60,000 nucleotides of DNA from Lineus longissimus (lineage: Eukaryota > Nemertea > Pilidiophora > Heteronemertea > Lineidae): contig NC_088312.1 of the NCBI RefSeq assembly GCF_910592395.1, positions 8,620,001 to 8,680,000 on the forward strand, written 5' to 3'. A model generated the notes under the pieces. That model was not told the DNA's origin. It searched no databases and saw nothing but the letters and a program-made list of their open reading frames with translations. The position numbers and the translations under genes are program-made. Below, in pieces: positions 28,353 to 46,686 of this stretch; position 1 is the first letter of the stretch; each line of letters starts with the position of its first letter.

Positions 28353-30652
28353 TGTAGCAGTAGATTATAGTCCAGCACTAATGGCCTCTAAATATCATTT
28401 GGTCCTTGCTATGACACTGGTGTAGCAGTAGCCCCTACTGACACAGTCACATTGGCCCTAACCAGATAAAGCCCAGCAGCCCCTCGTCGTAATTAACTTG
28501 GTCCTTTCCAAGACGCCGATGTAGCAGGAGATAGCTCAGTAGACTGACATAATCAACTTGGCCCTTTCAAATTTATTGGTGTAGGAGTCCGGGAAGAATA
28601 GCCCAGTATTCTGGCACACCTTGGTCCTAGCCAATCAGGATGGTGATGTAGCAGTGAATATGGTCCATCGTACTCGCACAATCACATTTGCCCTTCGCGA
28701 GATACTGGTGTAGCAATAAATATAGTCCGGCATACTGTCACAATCAACTTGCTCCTTACCAAGATTGTGGTGTTGAAGTAGATAATCTAGCATACTATCA
28801 CAATCACCATGGTCCTCGCCAAGATACCGGTGTAGCAGTAGATATAGTCTAGTATACTGTCACAATCACCGTGCGCCTGATCCTCGCCAAGATACCTGTG
28901 CAGCAGTAGATATAGTCTAGCATACTGTATCAATCAACTTCGTCCTTACCAAAATGACGGTGTAGCAGTAGAGATAGTCCGGAATGAATACTATCACAAT
29001 CAATTTGGTCCTTTCCGAGATACTGGTCGAGCAGTAGATATAGTCCAGCATACTTTCACAATCAACACGTTCCTCACCAAAATCTTGTTGTAGCAGTAGA
29101 TATAGTCCAGCATAGTGTCAGCATATTGTCACATTCACTATAGTCCTTACCAATATTCTGGTGTAGCAGTTAATATAGTCCAGCATTCTGTCAGAAGCAA
29201 CTTGGTCCTCACCAATATACTGGTGTAGCAGTAGATATAGTCCAGCATACTGTCACAACCAACTTCGTCTCTACCAATATATTGGTGTAGCTGTAGAAAT
29301 AGTCCAGCATACTGTCACAATCATTGTGGTCTTTACCAAGATAATGTTGTAGCAGTAGAGATAGTCCAGTATACTTTCACAATCATTGTCGTCCTTACCA
29401 ATATACGGGTGTAGCTGTAGATATAGTCCAGCATACTGTCAAAACCAACTTCGTCTCTACCAAGATATTGGTGTAGCTGTAGATATAGTCCAGCATATTG
29501 TCATAATCAACTTCGTCTCTACCAAGATATTGGTGTAGCAGTAGAGATAGTCCAGCATACTGTCACAACCAACTTCGCCTCTACCAAGATATTGGTGTAG
29601 CAGTAGAGATAGTCCAGCATACTGTCACAATCATTGTGGTCCTTACCAATGTACGGGTGTAGCAGTAGAGATAGTCCAGCATACTATCAAAGTCAACTTC
29701 GTCTCTACCAAGATATTGGTGTAGCAGTAGAGATAGTCCAGCATATTGTCACAACCACCTTCGTCTCTACCAAGATATTGGTGTAGCTGTAGATATAGTC
29801 CAGCGTATTGTCATAATCAACTTCGTCTCTACCAAGATATTGGTGTAGCAGTAGAGATAGTCCAGCATACTGTCACAACCAACTTCGTCTCTACCAAGAT
29901 ATTGGTGTCGCAGTAGAGATAGTCCAGCATACTGTCACAATCATTGTGGTCCTTACCAATGTACGGGTGTAGCAGTAGAGATAGTCCAGCATACTATCAA
30001 AGTCAACTTCGTCTCTACCAAGATATTGGTGTAGCAGTAGAGATAGTCCAGCATACTGTCACAACCAACTTCGTCTCTACCAAGATATTGGTGTAGCAGT
30101 AGAGATAGTCCAGCATACTGTCACAATCATTGTGGTCCTTACCAATGTACGGGTGTAGCAGTAGAGATAGTCCAGCATACTATCAAAGTCAACTTCGTCT
30201 CTACCAAGATATTGGTGTAGCAGTAGAGATAGTCCAGCATACTGTCACAACCAACTTCGTCTCTACCAAGATATTGGTGTAGCAGTAGAGATAGTCCAGC
30301 ATACTGTCACAATCATTTTGGTCCTTACCAATATACGGGTGTAGTAGTAGAGATAGTCCAGCATACTATCACAATCAACTACGTCTTTACCAAGATCTTG
30401 GTGTAGCAGTAGAGATAGTCCAGCATACTGTCAAAACCAACTTCGTCTCTACCAAGATATTGGTGTAGCAGTAGAGATAGTCCAGCATACTATCACAATC
30501 ATTGTGGTCCTTACCAATATACGGGTGTAGTAGTAGAGATAGTCCAGCATACTGTCACAATCAACTTCGTCTCTACCAAGATATTGGTGTAGCAGTAGAG
30601 ATAGTCAGGGAAGAATACTGTCAAAATCAACTTAGTCCTTACCAAGATATTG
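28353..30652. repeat. 62-bp minisatellite, about 37 copies, with higher-order structure
   Basis: The unit reads roughly TTGGTGTAGCAGTAGAGATA, then GTCCAGCATACTGTCACAA, then a variable stretch ending CTCTACCAAGATA. It is 62 bp long, so no frame stays open. A variant monomer carrying TACGGG recurs at 29403, 29651, 29961, 30147, 30333 and 30519. The spacings are 248, 310, 186, 186 and 186 bp, that is 4, 5, 3, 3 and 3 units, so the right half is a three-monomer higher-order repeat. Monomers become steadily more divergent toward the left edge, and the last unit on the right is also decayed (GTCAGGGAAGAATACTG). No promoter or RNA gene is recognisable in it. Confidence 0.93.
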
Positions 30653-31400
30653 ATCATTTTCGTCGAGGGTCACTGTGCTCATCTCGGACAATGATGCTGA
30701 GGTTCCGTGTGGTTTTATTTGTAGTCAATGGTAACTATGCCTGTGTAGTATTAATCCATACAGCATAAAGATTTATCAGGATTTCTAAACAAGCTTTGCC
30801 AGTCGTAATCGATCAGTTTGAGTTACCCCTTGGTGTGAGATTTAGGCCCTTGGCGACGACGAATGATTTGAAAGGATGTGTGCATAGGCCTGAGGAGGCC
30901 CCCCGGAAATTTAGACCAAACGAAATAGTGGTTTGTTTCCAAAGTTCTTTGACCCTAATATACATACCAAAAAGCCCTGAATCCCTAATATATCCGTAAG
31001 TTAACCGCTCATTCCCTGGAGCCCAATCTAGTGTAATAGTTTTTAAGTTCCCCTTGAGAGCGAGAAGTCTCACATTTTATGGTGACGAATTAAGGCGTAG
31101 TTCTATAGAGACCCGAAATCTTTACTGGCAATACCTCACATAGATCCGTTGTCTCGGACACTTTATCTCAACTGACAGATTTTCCCACCATGCACACCTG
31201 AAGCCCAATATTATCCAGGAGGGAGTTCATGATGGACGATTTTTTAATTGAACCCCAAGAAACCAAACTGTTAACCGCGTGGACTTGGTCCATGGCGACG
31301 GTTGGCAAAATAAACCAAACAATCATTTCCGTTGGAACAAGCTAAGAATGGCTATTACATAATTTTCCCATTTCGTCACCACGAAAGGCGATTATCGTGA
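30653..31400. other. Spacer between the minisatellite and tubulin copy 4
   Basis: No gene is seen. The last 140 bp include the upstream block shared with copy 3 (31290-31316) and a short AT-rich stretch (GCTATTACATAATTTTC) resembling the copy 3 flank before its TATA box. Confidence 0.6.
31290..31316 (+). promoter_or_regulatory. Upstream block shared by tubulin copies 3 and 4 (copy 4 instance)
   Basis: CCATGGCGACGGTTG followed by CAAAATAAACC, 213 bp before the ATG at 31503. It differs from the copy 3 block at two positions. Confidence 0.5.
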
Positions 31401-31408
31401 CCCGAACC

Positions 31409-31414
31409 TATAAG
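31409..31414 (+). promoter_or_regulatory. TATA box of beta-tubulin copy 4
   Basis: CCTATAAGT lies 94 bp before the ATG. It is a weaker match than in copies 1 and 3 but equivalently placed. Confidence 0.65.
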
Positions 31415-31502
31415 TGGGGTAACCAGGTAAATCGAGCACCATTCACGCTAAGAAACAAGACAAGGAACTAACCCCAGTCCCAATCCACACCCAACCAACA
31501 AA

Positions 31503-34217
<2,715 letters not shown>

Positions 34218-34623
34218 GACTCTTAAGTTCGAAACCATCCAATCTGACGAAATCCAATGACAATGACCTTAGAAAATGTTTGAATTTTGCAAGAACTTAA
34301 TGAACAATTGATGATAGCCCATTGCTTATCTCTCAAAATGTTTTCTTACTTGTAAAATTTAAAATCGGACGCTCTTAAACTTGAACAATGGCTTATACTA
34401 TGTTGGGGTGAAAAGTTAGTTTGTCTTCGGCCACCTCACGGGCCAGCCGGGATTCAACTAACTTTTTCTCCCCAACATACATGACGAATGGACCAAAAAG
34501 TCTGAGACTTCATGTACCTTCTTCTGGTTTGCTTGGGAACACTTACGTTGACGTTATGTGCATCTTCGGTTGATTGGGGGAAAGTGCATGTTTGAAACCC
34601 CTCTTTGTCTGCATTTTGTATAC

Positions 34624-34629
34624 AATAAA
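34624..34629 (+). terminator. Poly(A) signal of beta-tubulin copy 4
   Basis: AATAAA about 407 bp after the stop; no earlier canonical hexamer was seen. Confidence 0.65.
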
Positions 34630-34639
34630 AAGGGACAAT

Positions 34640-36820
34640 TGTAAATGGTAAATTAAATCGTCTGTTGTTCTTCTCGAAGGTAAACAGCAACCTCTCTGCA
34701 CATTCGAAGAGAGTTTATCGTTTCCCTGTGGTCAGCCTTCAAAAGTTGTAGACAATATTGCATTTTGGTTTGAGAGGAAACTAACGAAACTAAGTTGTCT
34801 TAGTTCGTGTGATCATTTGCAATATTGACAGCTTTGGCCTACCAAATACTGCTTGGTGCAAATGGTAAAGGAGAAAGAAGGCGAGAAGCTTTGAATCTCA
34901 GGATTTCATCCTCTTTCGGTTTAAGAATTGGGTGTGAAGTTCTGTCCTGTTCGCATGAACCGGAAGAAGTTACACAATAGCGCTTTCATCAATAAGGCTG
35001 ATGAACTTCAACGTGCATTGGCACGACACCAACTGACTGGACAAGGAAGTTCTTGTTGCATCTTGGATGCTGCAGATTCCCAGGATGTTTCGGCGCTGCC
35101 CCCCAGGCCAATGGTATGGACAGGTCAATTTGGTCCATCCCCTGGATTGTCTCCCCATAGTTTTATCAGTGTGCCTTGCCAGTTGTCTCTGGAGAGTCGC
35201 CATTGCATTGCCCATCTCCAACAACTTATTTGGCACTGCATCCAACGAACAGTTCATATTGTATCCATACCGGCCGTCACCCCCCACCCCCGCGCTGAAA
35301 ACCCTGAATCTCAGGATGTCAATATATTGAGACGTTATTGGAATACTGACCAAAGTCACAACCAGGCGGACAAGATAAAAATTGCACTCAGTTACACAAG
35401 TTACACATCTCTCTTCATCTGTTATGTGTGACAGTTATCTTGACGAAAGTGTTGCATCCCAAACCTGTTTTCATGTCTCTCATCCAAAAGAACATAACGG
35501 CACGAACAATACACAAGGTTACTTGCGATATAACATGAGAATTTGATTTGGCACGAAATGCGGGAAAATTTGCCATAAAGACCGTTGTCATAGTAACGTC
35601 CCACATAAGGTCAGAAGTTCAAGTATCAACCACCATTGTCGTATCCACCACCATTGTCGACACGAACAGGTTGCATTGTACAGTAGGTTGTGAAAATGGC
35701 CTATTATTTCCCTTTTCATGGCCCAGGTCACCAGTAATGTCAGGTTTTGATCCATGCATTCCAATGCCCACAGATTCCTTCATAGAAATCAAATGTGGTC
35801 CGTGGACCATATTGTTCCGGATTGTGAGGTCCTGTAGGTTATGTATACTTAAAAAACTGCGAGATGGCAAGAATATCAATAGTTTCTTGAAAGCGCGCCA
35901 ACAAGAATTCTCACACGACTTGGACGGACAATGGAACAGAGTTTCACGCGCCAAAATTTCATAATAGCATAAGCTTATAGTCTTTCGGAGCTTTTGATAC
36001 AAAGAACTGAATTTTTTCAAATATTATGAGATACGTGAACTCAGGCAAACGATTACCATACCTGTCTTTATCTGAAATCAGCAAATGTTGATAAAATCTA
36101 AGACAAGAAGGTTTTTGTATCTGATCAAAATTTACCCTTCAATGCTAACGGGAGTATAAGAACATGCGGTTCAGGATGCACCACCTGATTTAGGAGGAGA
36201 TGGTTTTGGTGTGTGGCGATTAGAGCCAGCATGGACACGGGGATCGGGGATGACGTCCAATGTATGACGTGGCAGAAATAATAGTTCACTGAACAACGAA
36301 GACAATTCAGTGACCTTGAGGAATTACATTGTAGTTGGGGGTGCGGTCATGGTACCATCCTTTATATATACTGGTAGGCGCTAAACAAAAAAATACTTAA
36401 CGCTATAAAGGAAGTTAGGAATGCTTCCAACGTGTTGGTGAGAGAAGCAGTAGAATACACGCTTTTGGCTACATGCAAGATTTAAAAGAAAGTTTTAGGG
36501 GACAGTGAAGTCCTTTGACACGAAAGTGTCACACGATCAGAAATTTGGAGAGATGCTATTGCATGGTCTCTTTTAAATTGCGTTGTTATCAATATAGCAT
36601 TATATTATTGTCTCGTTATAAAGGGCCTAGGCCAAGCTATACACTGGACATTATACAAATGGTTGGAAGTATTTTGACGGACAGAGTTGTCAATTTTGTT
36701 GAAGATGAAGGAATGATTTTCATTATTACTGGTATATATAATCGTGATGTAAATAATCATGCTCTATTCATCTATCTTCGATGCGTAATAGCCGGTCATG
36801 TGTTAGAGCAATTACCACGA
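34640..36820. other. Spacer between tubulin copies 4 and 5
   Basis: No supportable gene. Open frames overlap on both strands at 34928-35431 but show no family resemblance or splice context. A CCACCATTGTCG motif is directly repeated near 35629-35660. An X-box-like site lies at 35584-35597. Confidence 0.55.
35584..35597. promoter_or_regulatory. X-box-like site upstream of tubulin copy 5
   Basis: GTTGTCATAGTAAC fits the relaxed X-box RYYNYY-AT-RRNRAC at every position and misses the strict RFX consensus at one base. It is about 1.3 kb before the copy 5 ATG. Confidence 0.4.
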
Positions 36821-36822
36821 CC

Positions 36823-36830
36823 TATAAAAG
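36823..36830 (+). promoter_or_regulatory. TATA box of beta-tubulin copy 5
   Basis: TATAAAAG lies 97 bp before the ATG at 36920. Confidence 0.8.
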
Positions 36831-36919
36831 CCATACCAAGCCTGCATTCCTCACTTTGCGCTTAGGATACCTACCGTGAACAACCATCCGGCTCTCTCTC
36901 CAAACAAACATCTTCAAAT

Positions 36920-40401
<3,482 letters not shown>

Positions 40402-41193
40402 GACTCTAAAGGCATTAATGATGAGACTTGAACAAAATAGATCTGTATAGAACATTGTATCTAGTCAAGAACGGAATGATGATTACTGCAATGGACTTGC
40501 CGTATATCAAATTATGCAATGATGGTCTTTCAAAAGTGCAAAGTGTCGAAATGGGGTGAATTTCTCTAAACTAGCAAATGTTGTTTAAATCAACCATTGA
40601 TGGTTTAGAGGAAATATCCTTACAAAAAATGCCTATTCTACCGAAAATGTTTTCTCATTTAAAGAAAAATCCCATTTCGTATCGTTAACCTGCATAATAC
40701 ATTCTGTGATACTCAAATATTTGGTCCTTTTTAGTAATGATCAATATTTTCACAATGTGGTCTGGTCTGGGGCCTTCGTCACCTGCTGTCCGGTAACAGT
40801 ATACAGCTTGTGGTACTATGGTTGGTGCTTTTAGTTGCATTTAAAGTTACATGTACGTCTGCCTAATAATGGTGCTCTCCAATACTCCGGTGTTCTTTTG
40901 CCTCGTTTCGATGGAGATGCTGTTAATCATCTGGTCACTGCAGCGTCTCGGCACACCAAGCTTATGTATAGTAACAACTGAAATATAATCTGCCTATGCA
41001 GTATGGTTGGCTTGTAGCTGACGGTACATGTACAGGCACATAATGACGTATACAATCTAGTGATACTAAACAAGTCTTCGCTTTAATATAGAAGTTATCC
41101 GTATGATGTTTTGATGGAGAATTGTTCCCCTATTCTGTTATATCTTTGTACGGGTATATTTTTTCATGGAACTTCCGATTGATGTTCTTCAAC

Positions 41194-41199
41194 AATAAA
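41194..41199 (+). terminator. Poly(A) signal of beta-tubulin copy 5
   Basis: The first AATAAA after the stop, about 790 bp downstream, implies a much longer 3' UTR than in copies 1-3. Confidence 0.6.
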
Positions 41200-41740
41200 C
41201 TAGGTTTGATTAGGCAACTGACATTCGCCTTGTCTCTTTTATGGCTTGGTTCGTCATGTGGGTATCGTTGATGATATTTGCAGTCTATGGCAATATTGCA
41301 TCATATGTCAAAACGATGGAACGCCACACTAAAAGTGGTACCCTCCGGACGCAGTGTTGGGCTATCTCGCCCCTCCTCCCCCTCTGAAGGCCACTTGATA
41401 AATTTCGTTCAAGTATAGGCCCTACCATTCAGACCAAAGTATATATTCATTCCCCCTGAAACCGGGATAAATTGCGAACACCTGATACTCATTAAATCAT
41501 ACCAGCCACTTGCGCACGTTGCCATATCAATTTTCAACAGGTGGTGGTACAATATGGAAAGTGGTGCCTCGAGTACCATCCTGAGACCAATGGCGAAGGA
41601 AACCAACTACAATCATAGAACCCCGTCTTCATTTTCGTCGCGTGACGTGTCTAGATTGTGACGTTGTCCATGAAACATCTGAAGCCATGTGTCGGACTCT
41701 CGTGGCAGTCCATTTCGTCATCCTATATATAGATCCAACC

Positions 41741-41806
41741 TTAGAGTAACCAGAATAAAGTCTGGTTACTCTGCAGTCTGGTTACTCTAAAGTCTGGTTA
41801 CTCTAA
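41741..41806. repeat. Hairpin-forming cluster of TCTGGTTACTCTAA repeats
   Basis: TTAGAGTAACCAGA (41741-41754) is followed by three forward copies of its complement, at 41761 (last two bases changed), 41777 and 41793, spaced 16 bp. The inverted copy can pair with any of the three. Each repeat contains GTAACC/GGTTAC, an RFX half-site. It lies 9 bp after a TATA-like CTATATATAG. Confidence 0.8.
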
Positions 41807-43336
41807 AAATCCACCCGAGCGGAGATCTTTCTATATCCGCGTCCCAGCATGTACCATTGTGTCTGCGTTATTTTGTTATATCCATTTAATTGTCCATTAG
41901 GAAAATGTCATGATGGGCAAAACTATGTCACTGCAATTTGAAACACTTTGGTAAGTAGTTCACTTCCTCAATTATATCGGAGTGTGACCTTCTGTACACA
42001 CTGTTCATACGAGAACATAACGTACTGTCTTCTCAAATCGGCGGGCAGAAAATGCATCGGCCACTGATTCAAAGGTCCGTTTTAATTAAAAAGAATTGCG
42101 CGGTGGTCGGGATTGGTGGGTGGAGTTGTCACATGGGTCTGGGCACTTACAACGACATGGTCTCGGCTGTCTATTGTCTAATGTATGGAAACTCTGAAAT
42201 ATGGAGAACAACCAAAAACGTTACACTGCAGCCCCTGATTCAACATCCATTTCCATGTTGATATAATGCAACATGAGGAATCCAATAATCAATACCATTA
42301 CAGCCTAGGTCATCAATTAATTAGCACTAATTAGTCAATCATAAATTAAATGTGCAAGATTGTGTAATCATGCAACCTGAAGCTGAATATTCCTGTTGAA
42401 AGATGGTGACTAGGAGTTGGCAGTTTGATAGGGAATATATCAACCATTTTGGTGTTTCACGGTTGACAACGTTGAGTCATGATAAACTGCTCATAATATC
42501 TAGTCCCCGAGTAGGCCGGGATGGGGCAATGGTCTTCTGCCCTGTGGTGACCAAACGTTCTTCTGGAAAGGTACATTGCTCTAGCTGGGTGTGGAGCAAG
42601 GATCAAGCCGTAACGCATGCAGGCCAAAGTGTCACACATTCCCAGGCCACGAGTGGTGTCCCTTGCAGATGTGAGACCTTTAGCAATCTGTCAGAGTCTA
42701 ATTTAGAGAGGCGGCCAACTAGACTCCTGTACTGTCCATTTCGTCATCCTGATTGGCATTCCTTCATGGCGACAGGATGAGGCCAGTCCACTGCGTCCAG
42801 AGTGTAAGGCCATAAATACAAAATTATCAATCTGCAATTATGAACATAACAGGCTTATCATTTTTTTATTATTATCTAAGTTCACATAAAAATCAGGAGA
42901 TGATTTATATTACTTTCAGTTGTTAATAGGCCTAGATTTTGGTAGAGCTTACATTAGGCTTGGGGATAATGCCAGCAAGGACATAACATACCATGGAGCA
43001 ACAGTAACCATAACACAGTAATGTTTTGATTATGTCACTTTACAGTACATGTATATAGAAAAAGAGTGTTTCATTTTGACAAGACCAAGAATATGTCTGT
43101 ATTGTGTGTAGATAATCTACACCACTTCTGTTCAGAGGTAATGCTGTTCCAGTTTTAGCAGAACTAAAATGTGGGAGTGTGTTCTGCCTTTACACCACTT
43201 CAGCTGTGTTATTATCAAAGTGGCACAGATGAAGTGGTAAACAGGAATATACCTGCGATAACTATTAGCAAATAAAACATAACCCTTTCAGGTCTCATCA
43301 AGTAATAGGAAGACATGTTGCCCTTTGTAGAAGTCA

Positions 43337-43350
43337 GTAACCATAGTAAC
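43337..43350. promoter_or_regulatory. X-box (RFX-type site) downstream of the tubulin array
   Basis: GTAACCATAGTAAC fits the strict RFX consensus GTNRCC-AT-RGYAAC. No promoter is evident nearby; it could act at a distance or be chance. Confidence 0.4.
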
Positions 43351-43703
43351 GTTACATCTGACATGGCAAAACAGGCAACAAGAATTCAGCGTTACATTTT
43401 ATGACTTCAAATGGTGTCATTTAAGCAGGAAAGTTTTAACACACTGTGTTTAAACATCACACAAATACACTGTAAAACTTCCCTGGTTAAAGTAAGCTTC
43501 TACCCCATATGTCAGTCCTGTGGTTCCTGTTATAGCTCTCTTTCACCGCACACTAACCAGCCTAGCCCTGATGTCCTCAGAATAGCTACTGCCATCAGTG
43601 GTGAAAATAAATCTGATATCATTATTCTCCATGGGAGTGCAACTATATTGATCACTGGTGAATCACCAGACAGTCTGTACAATGAACTGGCAGAGACGTC
43701 CAT

Positions 43704-43943
43704 TTATCCCATACAACACAGTGTAATGTTGCAACCATTAGCATGCATGCCCGCATGTGGCAAAAACATTGCTTTATAATTTTTTTCTTTGGAACGCGAT
43801 TCACATAATTTTCCATAAAGTAGCGGAGACCTCCTAGGTCCACAGTTGGTGCAGAAGTCATTTTGCCTCAACAACTCATAAAATGCATCCTTTTCCTTTT
43901 TACTGGCAGTGCAATTCTGCAACTGCTTCTCCAGAGCCTTCAT
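43704..43943 (-). other. Orphan open frame, 79 residues, coding status uncertain
   Basis: The frame begins MKALEKQLQNC and reads as a short charged helix followed by a Cys-containing segment (NDFCTNCGPRRSPLLYGKLC). The composition is more protein-like than neighbouring frames, but I recognise no family. No good upstream acceptor or downstream poly(A) signal was found. It could be a decayed exon or chance. Confidence 0.15.
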
Positions 43944-46680
43944 TTCCAGAGAGTCATATCAACAATTTAACAAGACTTTGCACTGACATTTTGTCCTTGG
44001 CATGGTGAACCATTGCATGACCAAAAGAACAGGAATGCAGACGCACAAGAAAACAAAATAAAGCAATTGACACCATTTTAAAATACTTACAAAGTTTAAT
44101 GACTGATTAATCATGTATGTACACCAAGTAGTCCAAATAAAATGCCATCAATACCGGTATGTACCGCTCTTACAATGGGTCAACAGATTTAAATTGCCGT
44201 TCTGCCATTACCTCAGGAGGGTACCCTGAAACAGTTTGACAACTTCTACACACAGCATACGAGGTAATTCATTCACCTAGGAATATAATTTAAGAACTAG
44301 AGTGAAATCAGTTTTGAAGGCGGATGCTTTTTATATAACGAACAACTCAGTGGTACACATCATTCTGAATCTCAAATAAGTTGAAGTGTGTCTGTTTTAG
44401 GAAACATACACTCCTTACATCATGTTACATTGCCTATGCTTTTGGACTCGGTTGGCAACCAGTAGATGTATTCATTGTGCATGTGAACCTGTTTCATCAG
44501 ATGCCTTCATACATTTTCCTACTACATGTATTAGTAATCATGATAATGGTCTACAACACAGGTTCCTAACAACACAAATAAAAAGTTTGTTTCATTTTTT
44601 CCAGCTAGAGTAGGATTATTCCAGAGTGTGCTGCACCATTCCAATTCTCACTATAAGGAAGGGGATGAGACCAAAGATCCCCTAATTCAAGATGGAAGGG
44701 AACTTCTATGCCAACTTTACCTAAGAAATTTTTACCATGAAAAACATGACAAATTTCTTTGGCCTTGGTACTTGGAATGCCTGGTTGGTGTGACAACCAT
44801 TTTATATTTGATTCATGAAAAGCTGATAGAATATCCTGTGCAAATAATGTGTGTATAAGCATATGCGACGCACAGAGGAGCTGGGTAAACTTGAAATGAA
44901 ACTCACACATAGTCAGACAAAATGAGGGTCAGGAGATCCTATTTACTTGACAAACACAAACCACAATCTGGGTCAGATAAAATAAAATACCGCCAAAATC
45001 TGAACAGGACAGGATCACGTTTTCACAGAATAATTTAACCCCCTAAAAGAAGACAGCCAATGAAGACTGCCAAGTGGCCTTGAAAATAGGTGCGGATTGA
45101 TTTTATCTCTCAAAACAATAACGAATATGTAAATAGTAAAGACTTATGGAGCCAAAATGACATCCTTGTGTTACATGCAGAGTACAGCAAAAGGCAGACT
45201 TTATATGAAAAAGGTCACCCTTGAATGGGAGCATATGCACCATATATTTATGAACTTTTTTTGTTCATATTTTGAGGATAAATATCACTGCAGGTCAAAT
45301 GGCTTAGGAGAGAATTACTCCTTGGTGGTCATTGGGTGTATAAGCGTGTAAATCCTCCAATGCTGTGGCCAACAAACTAATTAAACAGTTTATAATACCT
45401 TTCACTGTTTGTAGTATTAAGTGTGGATAGTGCAAGCCTAGGCCTGATCCCTGTGGTCAACATGACTCAACCAAGCTGGTGTTTATCACACATTGTTCTT
45501 AGCAAAATACGCAGGATTTGTCAACAAAAAAGATAAAAGGCTATCAGAAACCAAGGCTGACAAAAATACAAGCAACTAAAGCGTCTATCTGTATGTTGAC
45601 AAGGAAGCTGAGAAAGTACTCTTAACCAACTAGTAATTAGGTGGGAAAGCCTGAGATGCCATCAGGGTAAGATAAGCTAAATGAGTCTTCACTTTTTTGA
45701 GGAAATGAGTCATTTTTGCTAGTGAATATGTTGTGTAGTAATAGTATCCTTACAAGTAGGCCTGCTTTACAATAAAGGAAATAACCAACAGAAAAATACT
45801 TCGGGCTTAGTACAGACAATAAGCAAGAAGTCCTTGCAAGAAGTCGTTGACTCATAGCTTGGTGAATTTATACACAGTGATAAGAACTGAAAGATGTAGT
45901 GTTGAGCTCAGAATGCATTGGAATTCCAGTCATCTTGAATTGAAACTTCTCTAGATGGCAGCACTATCTGGGCCACTCCTTGGTTGTCAAGGTGCACAAC
46001 AAAACTTGTTAACCCTTGGCAGACAGGTGACCCTAGAAGATATTAGGGAAAATAATATTCTTCTGAGAGAATGTTTGTGCAGCCGTAAACATAGAAGCAA
46101 GATGACTGATGGTACTGAAAATGATGACTTGGTAACCCCATGTAGCCTTTTAGATATATTTTGGGGCTTTTCTGAATTATTTTGAGGTTACCAAAACGTC
46201 ATAATAATACACTACTTTTATGTCTTTGATCAAGAACCAATTTTCACTCAAATTTCTGCTTTGCTAAACTATTTAGCCAGTGTCTTCTCTGCAGACCAGT
46301 GCAGCCATCTGGTGACGAATTAATACACCATCTGTGACCTTGTGACCATGAGTCATGTTTTTAATTCGTTCTTGTCTGGGTTGGGTGTCTGGAATTGATT
46401 TATGCATGACAAGTACTGCCATCTATTTATACACTAGGAAATTAATGTTGGCACAGTTATGAGTCAACAGAACGCACCCTAATCTACTTATTATAATGAT
46501 GGGTGGATCGTCCACACCCACTATGATATATTATAAACATGTGATTCATATGTTCAGACTATCAGCATAAGAGAGAACCAAGAAAACAACACAAATACCT
46601 AAAGGACCAGTTGAAAATATAAGAAGACTTTCTTAAAAGAGAAAACGACAAATTCTTTTTCTCCAGAAAATAATTTCACT

Positions 46681-46686
46681 TTTATT
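46681..46686 (-). terminator. Candidate poly(A) signal of CSTF3
   Basis: TTTATT on the plus strand is AATAAA on the gene's strand, about 810 bp after the CSTF3 stop. The 46687-47495 interval would then be 3' UTR; it contains no other gene. Confidence 0.4.

Larger units (their letters stand above)
41210..46670. other. Intergenic region between the tubulin array and CSTF3
   Basis: About 5.5 kb without a supportable gene. It holds an isolated TATA-like CTATATATAG (41723-41732), a 16-bp repeat/hairpin cluster (41741-41806), an X-box (43337-43350) and GTCCATTTCGTCATCCT twice (near 41708 and 42736). A minus-strand open frame at 43704-43943 is described separately. The rest is AT-rich and unremarkable. 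Confidence 0.55.

Noticed and set aside
28353-30652. The regular repeat array considered as a CRISPR or RNA gene cluster.
   Set aside because: It is a head-to-tail minisatellite without unique spacers, in an animal genome; the 62-bp unit has no RNA gene hallmarks.
34928-35431. A 167-codon plus-strand frame with an overlapping minus-strand frame, considered as a transposon fragment.
   Set aside because: No recognisable motif in either frame, and the overlap of long frames on both strands indicates composition rather than coding.
41741-41806. Telomere-like or tRNA-like structure in the TCTGGTTACTC cluster.
   Set aside because: The repeat is not a telomeric unit, and no D, anticodon or T-arm arrangement can be built.
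42403-42780. A 125-codon plus-strand frame after the tubulin array.
   Set aside because: No domain, no splice context, no promoter, and unremarkable composition.
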